Shown here: piece by piece, positions 25,606 to 36,326 of the stretch
How positions within the stretch are numbered: the stretch's first letter is position 1
How the letters are laid out: each line of letters begins with the position of its first letter
Assembly: GCA_900539185.1 (NCBI GenBank)
Contig: UQBG01000006.1
Coordinates: forward strand, 62,001-126,000
Direction of reading: 5' to 3'
Length of the DNA stretch: 64,000 bases
From: an uncultured Clostridium sp.
GTDB lineage: Bacteria; Bacillota; Clostridia; Lachnospirales; Lachnospiraceae
The notes under the pieces: generated by a model
What the model saw: only the letters and a program-made list of their open reading frames with translations
What the model was told of the DNA's origin: nothing
Databases searched by the model: none
Made by a program: the position numbers and the translations under genes

Positions 25606-28600
25606 GTCAGTAGAATCTCCCGTTCCAGATAGAAGGAATACAGATACCTCTCCTTCACCCGTTTCCCGGTCAGCTGCTCCAGTGTCCGGCAGTAGTACTC
25701 CAACTGGGCATGGTACTTCCGTATCAGCTCCTGTCCGTCATCGCCCGGCGTCACCCGGTCTGTCTTATAGTCCATCAGTACCAGCTCCCCATCCTCTTCG
25801 AAATAGGCATCGATGACTCCCTGTACCAGCTCCAAATCCTGTTCCTCGCCTTCTCCGTAAACCTGACTCATCGGAATACCGATTACAAACTGCCGCTCTC
25901 GATAGAGGACTCCACGCCTCTGTGCCTCTGCCATTCTGCGTCCCAGCTTTGAATCGATCATATGCCAGATCTTCTCCGGCATGATCCGCTTCCGTTCCTC
26001 TGCCGTTAAGATGCCCCGCTGTTCCAGTACCAGAAGCCCCTGCTGCACATGCTCCGGTGATTCCATATCGGAAAGCGGCAGCTTCTCCATCACAAGGTGC
26101 ATCAGGGTACCATATGCCGCTCCGGCGGTTGCCTCTGCATGCACATAACCCCGATGACCGCCCGCCGCCTGTAACCGTTCCGTTTGCATCTGTGCTGTCT
26201 GCATTTGCTCCAGCTCCTGCTTTTTCTGCATCTGCTCAGCTTCGGGTTCATCTATCAGTTGGCTCATTTTCTTGATCTCGGATACGGACAGCTTTCCCTT
26301 TGCTCCGGCCGCCAGCATATGCGGATACTGCCACCGGAACCGTTCGGTCAGCTGCTGCACCAGTTCCCCGGATGTCGGATACTCTATCCTCTGCTCCCAC
26401 AGTGCCTTCCGTTCCTCCAGACGATTCCACTCCTGCAATGCCTGAACATCCAGCTCGCGTGCATCTACAACATGGCAGGTCATAACTGCTCCGGCCGCCG
26501 GCTGATTCAATAACGGAACCAGGCACCGCAGTCCCCAGCCCAGATAGGAATCCTCCTTGCGCAGCTTCTGATAGCCCAGCGGTGCCGGCCGATATCCGGA
26601 TGTGCTCCCGGTATTTTCCGGCCGGTCATTCATTCCCGGTGTGCGGTAATGCTCGCGGATCACCTGATAATCCTCGTCCTTCTCCGCCATCGTCTTACCA
26701 ACCGTTCCGATCAGGATCAGCTTTTCCTGTGCCCGCGTCATCCCTACATAAAGAATCCGCATCTCCTCTGCCTGATTCTCTGTCTTCATATGTTGCAGCA
26801 GATACTCCCGCTTCGCCGTTTTTTCATAGTAATGCTTTTCCGGATACTTCCGGTTCACTGCCAGATAACAGTCTGCATCTACTAGCACGGTATCCCTGTT
26901 GTCCTGCTGATTAAACTTCTTTCCGCAGCCGCACAGGAACACCACCGGGAACTCCAGTCCTTTGCTCTTATGGATCGTCATCACCCGTACCAGATTGTCA
27001 TTGGCTCCCAGAACGGCAGCCTCACCGAAGTCCTGTTCATGGATCTTTACCCGCTCGATGTATCGCAGGAAGTCAAACAGACCGCGATAACCGGTATTCT
27101 CATAGGCGCTTGCCTTATCGATCAGCTTCCGGATGTTTCCCTGTCTCCGGCTGCCACCCGGCATGGCACCTACATACTCATAATATCCGGTAGTATCCAG
27201 AATCGACCATATGATCTCCCGTATCGTGCTATAGTTCTTCATCTGCTTCCACTTCGCCAGTCGTTCCAAGAATCGCTGCAGACGTGCTTTCAGCTCCGGC
27301 CGCTTCTCCGTTGTCGCTACCGGATCTTCTGTATATCCCGTAATGATCTCCCAGAGACTTCCTCTCTGATAGCATCCACGAATATGCGCCAGCTCTTCAC
27401 TGGACAGTCCCACCATGGCACTCCGCAGAGCTCCCGCTAACGGAATATCATTGCGTGCATTATCAATCACCGACAGGACACTTAACAGATCCCGAACCTC
27501 CACCGAATCAAAGTATCCCTTTCCACTGTCTGCATATACCGGGATGCCTTCCTCCGTCAAAACCCGATGGTAGATCTCTGACCAGCCCTTCAGGCTCCGA
27601 AGCAGGATCACAATATCCCGATACTCACAGGTCCGGTACGCATGACGGTCTTCGTCCCATACCGGAAGTGCTGCCTCTCCGCTGCACAGGCTCTTAATTC
27701 TGGCAGCCGTCAGTCGTGCCTCCAGCTCCATATTCTCCGGCTCTTCCCCTGTGTTTTCTGCATGTTCTGCCTCGTTCTCATCTTCCTTCGTATACGGATC
27801 CAGAATCCACAGCTCTGTCCGATCATCCCCCGGTTGCTCCATGCTTTCATACTCACGTCCCGGTACCAGTGCGGCCTGCTCATTATAATCAATCCCGCCC
27901 AATGCCTCTGTCATGATCTGATAAAACCAGAGATTCACAGCCTCCAGAACCTCTCTTCTACTCCGAAAGTTCTGCCGCAGCTCGATCTTCTTTGTCACTC
28001 CCTCTGCCGCCAGATCATCCGAATAGGTCTGATACTTTCTCTGAAACAACTGCGGACGTGCCATCCGGAACTTATAGATGCTCTGCTTTACATCGCCTAC
28101 CATGAACAGGTTCGTATAGTTGCCTTCCTGTTTTCTGGCAATGCTGGTGAGGATCGCCTCCTGAAGATCATTGGAATCCTGATACTCATCAATCAGAATC
28201 TCTGTATATCGATTCCTTAACTGTAACGCCGTCTCTGTCGGAATCGGTGCACCATCCTGCATCCCCTCTGACAGTGCCTGCAAAGCATAATGCTCCACAT
28301 CGCCAAAGTCCATACAGTTCTTATTCTGCTTCTCCTCTCTATAGCGATCCATGAATCGTTCTGTCAGTCGTAATACCGTCGTCAGGATCGGTGCCACTGC
28401 CTTTTGCTGCTCCACGATCTCTTCCATAGATGGTTTTACCAGTTCCGCGGCCGCCTTCTTCCCCTCACTATAAGTCTGCCACAGCTCTGTCGCATAATGA
28501 GACTCCGGCATACCACTATTCTTCCAGATGAACCGCTTATAGGCTCTTCCATCGGTACAAAATGCCTGCTTTAGGTCTGCATAGGTCTGTGCCCCGCATA

Positions 28601-29387
28601 CCGCCTCTGCCAGCCGACATTCCTCCCGGAAGTACTGCTGATATTTATCATACTGCTTCGGACGATAGCCCTCCTCCAGCCGGTCGTACTCAGCGGCTAT
28701 CCTCTCCGGCAGCTCTGCCACCTCCCGATATAATTCCTTACACTCCTTTACCAGCAGCTTCATCCATGTCTGCCGATACAGTGCCTCCGGTTCTTCTGCC
28801 TGCACCTCCTGAACGGCGGACTGTAACCATTCCTTCGGTTCCGGCATACTGTTTGCCTGCTGATACAGCTTCCCTACCAGCCGACGGATCTTTTCATTTT
28901 CGCGGATCTCCCCCATATACCGGTGGAGCTCTGCCATTCCTTCTGCGTCTGTCTCATAGACCTGTTCCAATACCGCCGTTAAAACATCATCCTGCATCAG
29001 AACTCCTTCTGTTTCATCCATGATCCGCATCGCCGGATCAATACCCAGAAACTGAAAGTTATCATCTACCACCTGCTTACAGAAGCTGTCAATCGTCATA
29101 ATATGTGCCCGATGAACCAGAGATAGCTGTCGGATAATGTGCTGATCATCCGGATGCTGCTCCTGCATATCCTCCAATGCCCTTCGGATCTTTGTCCGCA
29201 TCTGTCCGGCCGCTGCTCTGGTAAATGTCACGACCAGAAATTCATCAATATTCTTTCCATCCTGTACCACCCAGTCCAGTAACCGCTGTACCAGCACCGC
29301 AGTCTTACCGGAACCGGCTGCCGCCGATACCAGAAGGGTTCCCTGCCGGTAGTCTATGATCGCCTGCTGACTATCCGTCCACTTCAT
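25602..29387 (-). CDS. addA: ATP-dependent helicase/nuclease subunit A (AddA)
   Basis: The product is 1261 residues. Walker A is LLVSAAAGSGKTAVLVQRLL near residue 20, Walker B is in TEILIDEYQDSNDLQEAILT, and FMVGDVKQSIYKFRMARPQL is the UvrD-type motif III. The RecB-like nuclease domain lies at the C-terminus, with LVLMDYKTDRVTPGDD near residue 1210. With AddB it resects double-strand breaks for recombination. The start ATG 29387 is preferred over a GTG at 29396 on ribosome-binding-site spacing. It overlaps the end of addB. Confidence 0.97.
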   Translation of the reverse strand: MKWTDSQQAIIDYRQGTLLVSAAAGSGKTAVLVQRLLDWVVQDGKNIDEFLVVTFTRAAAGQMRTKIRRALEDMQEQHPDDQHIIRQLSLVHRAHIMTIDSFCKQVVDDNFQFLGIDPAMRIMDETEGVLMQDDVLTAVLEQVYETDAEGMAELHRYMGEIRENEKIRRLVGKLYQQANSMPEPKEWLQSAVQEVQAEEPEALYRQTWMKLLVKECKELYREVAELPERIAAEYDRLEEGYRPKQYDKYQQYFREECRLAEAVCGAQTYADLKQAFCTDGRAYKRFIWKNSGMPESHYATELWQTYSEGKKAAAELVKPSMEEIVEQQKAVAPILTTVLRLTERFMDRYREEKQNKNCMDFGDVEHYALQALSEGMQDGAPIPTETALQLRNRYTEILIDEYQDSNDLQEAILTSIARKQEGNYTNLFMVGDVKQSIYKFRMARPQLFQRKYQTYSDDLAAEGVTKKIELRQNFRSRREVLEAVNLWFYQIMTEALGGIDYNEQAALVPGREYESMEQPGDDRTELWILDPYTKEDENEAEHAENTGEEPENMELEARLTAARIKSLCSGEAALPVWDEDRHAYRTCEYRDIVILLRSLKGWSEIYHRVLTEEGIPVYADSGKGYFDSVEVRDLLSVLSVIDNARNDIPLAGALRSAMVGLSSEELAHIRGCYQRGSLWEIITGYTEDPVATTEKRPELKARLQRFLERLAKWKQMKNYSTIREIIWSILDTTGYYEYVGAMPGGSRRQGNIRKLIDKASAYENTGYRGLFDFLRYIERVKIHEQDFGEAAVLGANDNLVRVMTIHKSKGLEFPVVFLCGCGKKFNQQDNRDTVLVDADCYLAVNRKYPEKHYYEKTAKREYLLQHMKTENQAEEMRILYVGMTRAQEKLILIGTVGKTMAEKDEDYQVIREHYRTPGMNDRPENTGSTSGYRPAPLGYQKLRKEDSYLGWGLRCLVPLLNQPAAGAVMTCHVVDARELDVQALQEWNRLEERKALWEQRIEYPTSGELVQQLTERFRWQYPHMLAAGAKGKLSVSEIKKMSQLIDEPEAEQMQKKQELEQMQTAQMQTERLQAAGGHRGYVHAEATAGAAYGTLMHLVMEKLPLSDMESPEHVQQGLLVLEQRGILTAEERKRIMPEKIWHMIDSKLGRRMAEAQRRGVLYRERQFVIGIPMSQVYGEGEEQDLELVQGVIDAYFEEDGELVLMDYKTDRVTPGDDGQELIRKYHAQLEYYCRTLEQLTGKRVKERYLYSFYLEREILLT

Positions 29388-32300
29388 CTGCTCCACCTCG
29401 CTTTCTCTCTCTTCTTAACTGTTGAACCGTATAGATCTGATTGCCTCCGTCTCTGCAATCGATCTTGCATACATTCTGATACTCGCAGTAGGTACATGGA
29501 AGCTTTCTCCCTGTCCGTACCGGTCGGATCGGAATCTTCCCCTCCATCATATCCGTTCCGATCTGCACTGCCATCTCCTTTGCTTCCTCCAGTACCTGCT
29601 GATACTCCTCTGTCGATAACGCCGTATCACTCTCCTGTACTGCCAGTTCTTCTTTTCCGTCATTGACCACCTTCTCCATACGAACCGGCAGAAGCTCCCG
29701 CCTTCCCAGATAGGACAGTGCCGGTTCTTCCCGATTCACGATCCCGATCAATGCCGTCTCCTTACGGATATTCTTTACCAGCGTATCTGTGATATTCTGT
29801 GTCTTCTTTTCCACCATCGGCATCCGGAACCCATAGTACAGGGATCCCGAAGGAACGATTTCCTTATCCGGGAATTTCTTTTTCAAGGCTTCGATCACAA
29901 CATTGGTATATACCAGAAGCTGAAGCTGCAGTCCGGCTTCTGCCTGTTCCACGTCGATCTCCTTCTTACTGCTCTTATAGTCCAGTACCTTTACATACAC
30001 ATGTGTGTCATCCTGACAGATATCCAGACGGTCAACCACACCGCTCAGGTTCATCTGCCTGCCATCCCCCAGCTCCATATGTGCAGAACTCAGGTTCCGG
30101 CATAGTTCATCGGCATTTCTCCGATTAAACGCCAGTTCAAAGCGATACGGGATCATCTTACTCTGCAACAACTGTTCTTTCAGATCTACCACTGCATAGG
30201 AAGCTAACTGTTCGATCCGATGCAATAGATGTCGATTCGCGTGTGAATACAGATAAATGCTATCCGGCTCCTGTTCCACTGTCCGTCGGATCTCATCGGA
30301 TACCATCTGCACCAGTTCTTCATCCCGGATCCGGCTCCATGCATTCTCTGTTTCTTCCTCCTGTGTCACCAGAAGCTCCTCTGCCTTCCGGTTCTCTACC
30401 CGCCGGAATACCTGCTCTACGACATGATGAAGCAGGCTTCCCATATCACCATAGGTCACCTCATGCTGTTCCCGCTTTTGCAGCTTCAGTCCATACTCTA
30501 AAAAGAACTGGTACGGACACTGACTATAGGTTTCCAATCTGGATACACTGGCATTCAGAATCCTTCCGTAGAGCCGGTCTGCTGTCTCCTTCGACAAATA
30601 ATGATCCAGATTGTGATACTGTACTCCGGATCGGATCCCTTCTATAACCTCCGGTGCACACTGTTCATAATACTGATACAGCCCCTTCCAGACCGCCTGT
30701 TCCTCCTCGGTTAAGCTCCGCTCCGTCTGCACTCCCTCGGTCAGTAACCGGGTACTATCCCTCCCGGTCTCTGCTTCTTCCAGTGTCAGTTCCTCCCGCA
30801 TCAGCTCCTGTGGACAAAGCTCCGGAAACAGCTTCCGAATCCTTCCGATCAGATAGGCCGGAAGCACCTCGCCGCCGTCCTCATCCTGTGCATGATAGGT
30901 CAGATACAGCTTATCTGATGGCTTCGTCACATTCTGATACAGATAAAACTGTTCTGTAAACACCCTGCTTCTGGAATCGGGTGCCAGCAGCAGCTTCTCG
31001 CCCAGAATACTCCGATCCGCCTCCGTCAGTATTCCACAGCTTCCCGGTACTCTGGGAATAATCCCGTCATTTACTCCCATAACAAACAGCACCTTCACAT
31101 GATTCAACCGGGTTCTCTCAATATCCCCCACCGTTACTTGATCCAGACTCGGCGGAATCACCCCCAGCGCAATATCCGATAATCCACTTTCCAGAATCCT
31201 CTGAAACTCGCTCAGCGTCATCTGCTCAGTACCCAGAATCGTATTTAACTTCTCCCAGATCTCCGCAAGCTTCCCTTCGATCTGGCGGAAGGCTCTTGCC
31301 TGAACCAGATCTCCACTCGCATCAAATGCATCCGCCGCCTGCGTCAGTTGCTCTTCCATCCCCAGTCCTGCCAGAAACGCAACCAGTGCCTCCACATACT
31401 CCTGCACCGTTTCCGCCTGCCGGAGTGCCAGACTCACCGGCTCCAGTATCTCCAGCACCTGATGACCACAGAGATAGATCTCTATCGGTTCCCTTCCCTG
31501 CTCCCACTGTTCCTGTGCCGTCTCTGAAAATACCCGCTTCCACCACGAATATCCCCGGATCCCCTTGCGGATCACATAGTTTTCCAGCTCCTCCAGCTGA
31601 TCCATCGCTACCGTGGTCACCCCTGTCTTCAGCAGACGGAATACGCTCTCATAAGAATAATCCCGCAGCACGATCTCCAGCACTGCCCGGATACACTCCA
31701 GACACGGGTTGGTATAAATGCTCCGATTCATATCTATAAAATATGGGATCTCCAACCGCGGAAACAGTTCTTCCACCAGCGGTTCCAAGCCCTCCAGACC
31801 TCCATGAATCACTGCGATATCCTGATACCGATACTGCCCCTGTCGAACCATCGCATGGATCTGTCTGGCTACCTGATGCAACTCCTGCCGCGGAGTCCGC
31901 ATCACCTGGATCTGAATCTGCGTTGTCTCTCCCTGCCGGATCTGATACGGATACCGAAACAGATTCGCTTCCAGATGCTTCAGCTCCGGTGCCTCCGCAA
32001 ATCGCGGACAGTCATCCCCTATGTAGCGTTCCTCTCCATAGATTTCTAACCGTTCTGCCAGCTTTAGCAGCCGCGTAATCGTATCCTTACTCAGATAAAA
32101 CAGACTATGCTCCTCGCAGGACTCCCGTTCCATGCTCTCCCGATCGATCGTCACGGTCACGGTCACCGCATCGCTGACCTCCAGCAGTGGCTCCAGCACT
32201 TCATACTGAATCGGCGTAAACCCGGTAAATCCATCGAAATATAACACACTGCCGGCCAGCAGCTCAGACTCTGCTATATGCGCTGCCAGCATCTCCAGAA

Positions 32301-32835
32301 TATGCTCCGCTATAATATACTTCCCCTGAATCTCCCGTTCAAAGGCATCGTATACAAACAAAAGATCGGTAAGCTTCTGCTTCAACCCGGTATTTCCCTG
32401 TATCTCATCATGAAACGTCTGTATATCCTCCCGATGGATCCGATACTGAAACAGCTCTGTCAGAAGAGACTTCAGTTCATCCAGAAAGCCTGCCTTATTA
32501 TACGATACCCCAAAGATCGGCAGCTCCTTCCTATGCTCCATCAGAATCTTCTGCAGCAGCATACTCTTTCCGAAATCTTCTAAGATATGGTCACATCGAA
32601 TATTCAGCTCCTCAAACACCCGATACGCCAGTCGATTGAAACTGACGATATCAATATTCATGGTTCCGTGCTGCGGATGCATGGTAACGATATCTCTCTG
32701 TGCCTGCATGGTAAACTGCTCCGGAACGACCAGAAAATACTGCCGATCCGGATTCTCTACCGCTGCCTGAATCAGCTCCTTATATACCAGATAGCTCTTA
32801 CCGGATCCACTTGGCCCCTCTATGATCTGTAGCAT
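29371..32835 (-). CDS. addB: ATP-dependent nuclease subunit B (AddB)
   Basis: The product is 1154 residues. The P-loop IEGPSGSGKSYLVYKELIQA is at the N-terminus, inactive-helicase-like motifs lie in the middle and the second RecB-type nuclease shows as KVLDYKSSKKEIDVEQ. The C-terminal CTYCEYQNVCKIDCR supplies three cysteines of the 4Fe-4S staple, with the fourth in SQCPYQFFLEYGLKLQ. AAAGGAGG precedes the ATG. It is the first gene of the addBA operon. Confidence 0.97.
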   Translation of the reverse strand: MLQIIEGPSGSGKSYLVYKELIQAAVENPDRQYFLVVPEQFTMQAQRDIVTMHPQHGTMNIDIVSFNRLAYRVFEELNIRCDHILEDFGKSMLLQKILMEHRKELPIFGVSYNKAGFLDELKSLLTELFQYRIHREDIQTFHDEIQGNTGLKQKLTDLLFVYDAFEREIQGKYIIAEHILEMLAAHIAESELLAGSVLYFDGFTGFTPIQYEVLEPLLEVSDAVTVTVTIDRESMERESCEEHSLFYLSKDTITRLLKLAERLEIYGEERYIGDDCPRFAEAPELKHLEANLFRYPYQIRQGETTQIQIQVMRTPRQELHQVARQIHAMVRQGQYRYQDIAVIHGGLEGLEPLVEELFPRLEIPYFIDMNRSIYTNPCLECIRAVLEIVLRDYSYESVFRLLKTGVTTVAMDQLEELENYVIRKGIRGYSWWKRVFSETAQEQWEQGREPIEIYLCGHQVLEILEPVSLALRQAETVQEYVEALVAFLAGLGMEEQLTQAADAFDASGDLVQARAFRQIEGKLAEIWEKLNTILGTEQMTLSEFQRILESGLSDIALGVIPPSLDQVTVGDIERTRLNHVKVLFVMGVNDGIIPRVPGSCGILTEADRSILGEKLLLAPDSRSRVFTEQFYLYQNVTKPSDKLYLTYHAQDEDGGEVLPAYLIGRIRKLFPELCPQELMREELTLEEAETGRDSTRLLTEGVQTERSLTEEEQAVWKGLYQYYEQCAPEVIEGIRSGVQYHNLDHYLSKETADRLYGRILNASVSRLETYSQCPYQFFLEYGLKLQKREQHEVTYGDMGSLLHHVVEQVFRRVENRKAEELLVTQEEETENAWSRIRDEELVQMVSDEIRRTVEQEPDSIYLYSHANRHLLHRIEQLASYAVVDLKEQLLQSKMIPYRFELAFNRRNADELCRNLSSAHMELGDGRQMNLSGVVDRLDICQDDTHVYVKVLDYKSSKKEIDVEQAEAGLQLQLLVYTNVVIEALKKKFPDKEIVPSGSLYYGFRMPMVEKKTQNITDTLVKNIRKETALIGIVNREEPALSYLGRRELLPVRMEKVVNDGKEELAVQESDTALSTEEYQQVLEEAKEMAVQIGTDMMEGKIPIRPVRTGRKLPCTYCEYQNVCKIDCRDGGNQIYTVQQLRRERKRGGADEVDG

Positions 32836-32920
32836 AAATATGCCTCCTTTTATGATTCTGTGTCATACTTTTCCTTTTCGCGAATATATATATAAATATG
32901 GAAAATGAGAGGTGACAGTT

Positions 32921-33370
32921 ATGGGTTCAAATACGAAAATTCTAATATTAAAAGCAAAAGAACTCATCTATACCATTATCTTCGTAGTGCTGGGAATCCT
33001 TCTGCTCCTTCTACTGCTGATTATGTTCCTGCCGGATCATTCCGAGGACACCCTGCCGGAAACGGTAGAAACTTCCACCTACATACCCGGTGTCTACTCC
33101 TCGACGGTACAGCTCGGTGACTCCACCCTGGATGTACAGGTAACGGTAGACAGTAACCGCATCTGTGATGTATCTGTCGTCAACCTAAATGAAACGGTTA
33201 CGACGATGTACCCGCTCCTTACTCCGGCTCTGGATGAGATCAACAGCCAGCTCCCGGATATCGAGTCCGTCGATGAGCTGACCTGTTCCACAGACAGCCA
33301 GTATACATCCATTATCCTGACTCAGGCGATCCGGAACGCTCTGGAGCATGCAGTCCCAACAACCGAATAA
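32921..33370 (+). CDS. Membrane-anchored protein with FMN-binding-like domain
   Basis: The product is 149 residues: an N-terminal membrane helix (YTIIFVVLGILLLLLLLIMF) and an external domain. Its pattern, GVYSSTVQLGDSTLDVQVTV, then ICDVSVVNLNETV and SQYTSIILTQAIRNALEHA, resembles the FMN_bind domain of flavoproteins that carry covalent FMN on Thr. The SGAT-like acceptor motif is poorly conserved (TCSTDSQYTS), so FMN attachment is uncertain. The ATG 32921 follows GAGAGGTGA; the GTG nine bases earlier is within that site. It is divergent from addB. Confidence 0.65.
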   Translation: MGSNTKILILKAKELIYTIIFVVLGILLLLLLLIMFLPDHSEDTLPETVETSTYIPGVYSSTVQLGDSTLDVQVTVDSNRICDVSVVNLNETVTTMYPLLTPALDEINSQLPDIESVDELTCSTDSQYTSIILTQAIRNALEHAVPTTE

Positions 33371-33429
33371 ATCACAATAATAAGGGGCAATCAGAAGCAA
33401 CGATCCGATATCTCCCGCACTATGAACAG

Positions 33430-33470
33430 TATGAGCCATATGGGATTCCTTTACATCCATATGGCTCATA
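33430..33470. terminator. Convergent hairpin between two genes
   Basis: TATGAGCCATATGG (33430-33443) pairs with CCATATGGCTCATA (33457-33470), 14 pairs and a 13-base loop. It lies between convergent genes. The T tracts are weak on both sides, so termination is probable but not certain. Confidence 0.55.
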
Positions 33471-33477
33471 TTCTGTC

Positions 33478-34164
33478 CTAATACTTTTCAAGTATCTCTC
33501 CCTGCTTCTTGTAGATACTGCCCGCCGGCACATAGCCCCGAACCATGGATACCGGATATACATTACTTCCGGCACCTACCACGGTGCCCGGATTCAGTAC
33601 GGTATTGCAGCCGATCTCTACATGATCGCCCAGAATCGCTCCGACCTTCTTCCGTCCGGTCGGAATATGTGCTTCGCCATGCTTAATCTCTACTAATGTC
33701 TTATCTGCCTTTACATTGCTGGTGATACTGCCGGCTCCCATGTGAGACTTATATCCCAGAACCGAATCTCCGACATAGTTGTAATGCGGAACCTGAACCG
33801 AATTGAATATAATCACATTCTTAAGCTCCGTGGAGTTCCCGATCACACAGCCGGCACCTACCAGTGCATTCCCCCGGATAAAAGCCCCCGGCCGTACCTC
33901 TGTATCCGGTCCGATGATCGTCGGTCCGATGATCGTGGCCGTCGGATATACCTTCGCACTCTTTGCGATCCAGACCTGAGCCTCCCGCTCCTCATATTCA
34001 TCTGTGGAAAGTGTTGGTCCCAACTGAAGAATAAAGTCATGAATCTTCTCCAATACCTCCCATGGATAGGTCAACTGTGCAAGCAGCTCTCCTGCCCGGC
34101 TTTCCTCCAGATTCTTAAATAACTGATCAACTCTGCATACTGCCTCTAATTCTTCCTGCTTCAT
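33478..34164 (-). CDS. Left-handed beta-helix (hexapeptide repeat) acyl/nucleotidyl-type protein
   Basis: The product is 228 residues. From residue about 70 the hexapeptide pattern repeats (TIIGPTIIGPDTEVRPGAFI, GNALVGAGCVIGNSTELKNV, VGAILGDHVEIGCNTVLNPG), as in the C-terminal domain of GlmU-type proteins. The N-terminal nucleotidyltransferase part is absent. It is often annotated as UDP-N-acetylglucosamine pyrophosphorylase-like; the actual substrate is unknown. The ATG at 34164 follows AGAAAGGA and lies just past the topB stop, so the genes are co-transcribed. Confidence 0.8.
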   Translation of the reverse strand: MKQEELEAVCRVDQLFKNLEESRAGELLAQLTYPWEVLEKIHDFILQLGPTLSTDEYEEREAQVWIAKSAKVYPTATIIGPTIIGPDTEVRPGAFIRGNALVGAGCVIGNSTELKNVIIFNSVQVPHYNYVGDSVLGYKSHMGAGSITSNVKADKTLVEIKHGEAHIPTGRKKVGAILGDHVEIGCNTVLNPGTVVGAGSNVYPVSMVRGYVPAGSIYKKQGEILEKY

Positions 34165-34165
34165 G

Positions 34166-36163
34166 TCATTTTCCTTTCTTATAATACACCGCCGCCTTGT
34201 CAAACAATGGCGTAAATGCGTATTGATTTTTTAAGCCCTTTACCAGTTCCGTCTTATGAACCACAAAATCTTCCAATATCTTCATGTAATGCTCTTCTGT
34301 TATCTCGCCGCGTTCTACCTGTCCCAGCCCCTTTTCCCAACTGGCTGTCAGCTTCGGCTGAAGCAACGCATTGATGGAGTAATATACGATATCATAGATC
34401 ATTTCTCCCTTCAGGGTTGGCGTGATCACCTGTGTCTTCTTATTCAGTGCCATATACTGCCGGTCAATGAGCTTCTTGATGATCTCTGCCCGTGTTGCAC
34501 TGGTTCCGATTCCGCTTCCCTTCATGTAGTCTCGCAGTTCTTCCTCTTCGATATCGGAGCCTGCCTTCTCCATCGCGATAACCAGTGTACCGGAGGTGTA
34601 TCTGGTCGGTGGCTTTGTTTCGCCTTCCCGGATGTCAAAGTCCTTCGCCTCGACCTGACTGCCCTTTTTCAACGATGCGATGTATCGGATCAGCTCCGGA
34701 CTGAACTTCTCTTCCTCGTCATCCTCGTTCTTCTTTCTGGAAAATGCGTTACCTGCCACCTCCAGAAATCCCTGCTTATATAAAACCTTGAAGCCTGCAA
34801 AGAATCGTTCCTCCTGCCGAAGCAGAACTAAGGATGCCTTCTGATACTCTGCCGGGGGATAAAATACCGACAGAAATCGTCTGGCTACCAGTTCGTACAC
34901 GCCCTGTCCGGTCGGAGACATCGTAGACAACGCATTCAGCCCCTGCCCGGTCGGTATGATCGCATAATGATCGGTAATCTGCTTATCATTTACATACTTC
35001 GTCTTTGCAATCGTCTTATAGCTTCCCGTCTGCATGATCTGATCCGCATAGGCGGCTACCGGTGCATATCCCTTCAGCCCGCTGATATTCTTATAGATCT
35101 CCTTGCTCACTGCCGTAGACAGCACCCGTGCATCGGTTCTCGGATAGGTCACCAGCTTCTTCTCATACAGTTCCTGTACGATCTTCAGTGTCTCATCCGG
35201 GCTGATCTTAAACAGCCGCGAACAGTCATTCTGCAGATCTGCCAGATTGTATAGCATCGGCGGATTCTTCTTCTCCACCTTTTTCTCAATCTTCTCCACC
35301 TGAAGCACCCATGGCTCATTCTCCTTCATCGCCCGGATCAGTGCTTCTGCATCTTCCTTCTTCTTAAAGCCGTTTTCCTTATACAGCTTTGGAGACTCAT
35401 AATATCGGCTACCTTCGACCGCCCGCCATTCTGCCTCGAAGTGATCCTCTCCGGCCGCTACTGTCGCCATGACTCTGTAAAACGGAGTCTTCACAAACTC
35501 CCGAATGCTCCGTTCCCGCTGCACGACCATCCCGAGCACACAGGTCATAACCCGGCCTACCGAGATGCTTCCACCCTTTGTTTCTCCCAGATAGTTCCGC
35601 ACCGTATATCCATACTTCAGTGTCAGCACGCGTGAGAAGTTAATGCCCATCAGATAGTCTTCCTTCGCTCTGGAATAGGCCGCCGCACACAGATTATCAT
35701 AGTCGGACAGTGGCTTTGCTTCCCGTACTCCACGCAGGATCTCTTCCTCTGTCTGGGAATCGATCCATACCCGGCGTTTCTCCTTCGTCTTATCCACTTC
35801 TGCCATCTGATCGACCAGCCGATAAATGTACTCGCCTTCCCGTCCGGAGTCTGTACATACATAGATGCAGCCGACATCTTCCCGATTTAACAGCTTCTTC
35901 ACGATCTGAAACTGCTTCGATGCACTCCCGATAATCTCGTAGCGAAACTCCTCCGGTATAAACGGAATCGTATCCATGCTCCACTTTGCCAGTGCCGGAT
36001 CATATACCTCCGGGTAGCTCATGGTTACAAGGTGTCCTACACACCACGTCACTACACTATTTTCATCTTCTATATATCCATCATGGTTGCCGCCCGACAC
36101 CTTCAGTGCCTTTGCAAATTCTCTGGCAACGCTTGGTTTTTCTGCTATGTATAAGTTCTTCAA
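34166..36163 (-). CDS. topB: DNA topoisomerase III
   Basis: The product is 665 residues. The Toprim domain begins YIAEKPSVAREFAKALKVSG and includes GCIYVCTDSGREGEYIYRLV. The active tyrosine is in KKLVTYPRTDARVLST. No C-terminal zinc ribbons follow. Type IA enzymes of this kind decatenate DNA and resolve recombination or replication intermediates. The neighbourhood with addAB may reflect genome maintenance but there is no operon link. Confidence 0.95.
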   Translation of the reverse strand: MKNLYIAEKPSVAREFAKALKVSGGNHDGYIEDENSVVTWCVGHLVTMSYPEVYDPALAKWSMDTIPFIPEEFRYEIIGSASKQFQIVKKLLNREDVGCIYVCTDSGREGEYIYRLVDQMAEVDKTKEKRRVWIDSQTEEEILRGVREAKPLSDYDNLCAAAYSRAKEDYLMGINFSRVLTLKYGYTVRNYLGETKGGSISVGRVMTCVLGMVVQRERSIREFVKTPFYRVMATVAAGEDHFEAEWRAVEGSRYYESPKLYKENGFKKKEDAEALIRAMKENEPWVLQVEKIEKKVEKKNPPMLYNLADLQNDCSRLFKISPDETLKIVQELYEKKLVTYPRTDARVLSTAVSKEIYKNISGLKGYAPVAAYADQIMQTGSYKTIAKTKYVNDKQITDHYAIIPTGQGLNALSTMSPTGQGVYELVARRFLSVFYPPAEYQKASLVLLRQEERFFAGFKVLYKQGFLEVAGNAFSRKKNEDDEEEKFSPELIRYIASLKKGSQVEAKDFDIREGETKPPTRYTSGTLVIAMEKAGSDIEEEELRDYMKGSGIGTSATRAEIIKKLIDRQYMALNKKTQVITPTLKGEMIYDIVYYSINALLQPKLTASWEKGLGQVERGEITEEHYMKILEDFVVHKTELVKGLKNQYAFTPLFDKAAVYYKKGK

Positions 36164-36253
36164 ACTATTTCCTGCCTTCCTGAAAAAATGGCTAATGTTT
36201 ATTATACACTACCGGAGTGAGATATGAAAGATGTGATTTGTACGAAAAGCAGA

Positions 36254-36288
36254 ACCCCCACCTTTGATCCTGCGATCCAAGGTGGGGG
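36254..36288 (-). terminator. Terminator downstream of hsp20
   Basis: CCCCCACCTT and AAGGTGGGGG form a strong stem (36254-36288) with further GATC pairing near the loop. On the minus strand it is followed by TTCTGCTTTTC, a weak T tract. Confidence 0.7.
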
Positions 36289-36326
36289 CCACATAGAGAG
36301 GAGTATATCAAATATTAACTAACTTC

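Noticed and set aside
29722..32078. Many plus-strand frames opposite addB and addA
   Set aside because: They lack ribosome binding sites, have low-complexity Pro/Ser composition and lie opposite well-conserved genes.
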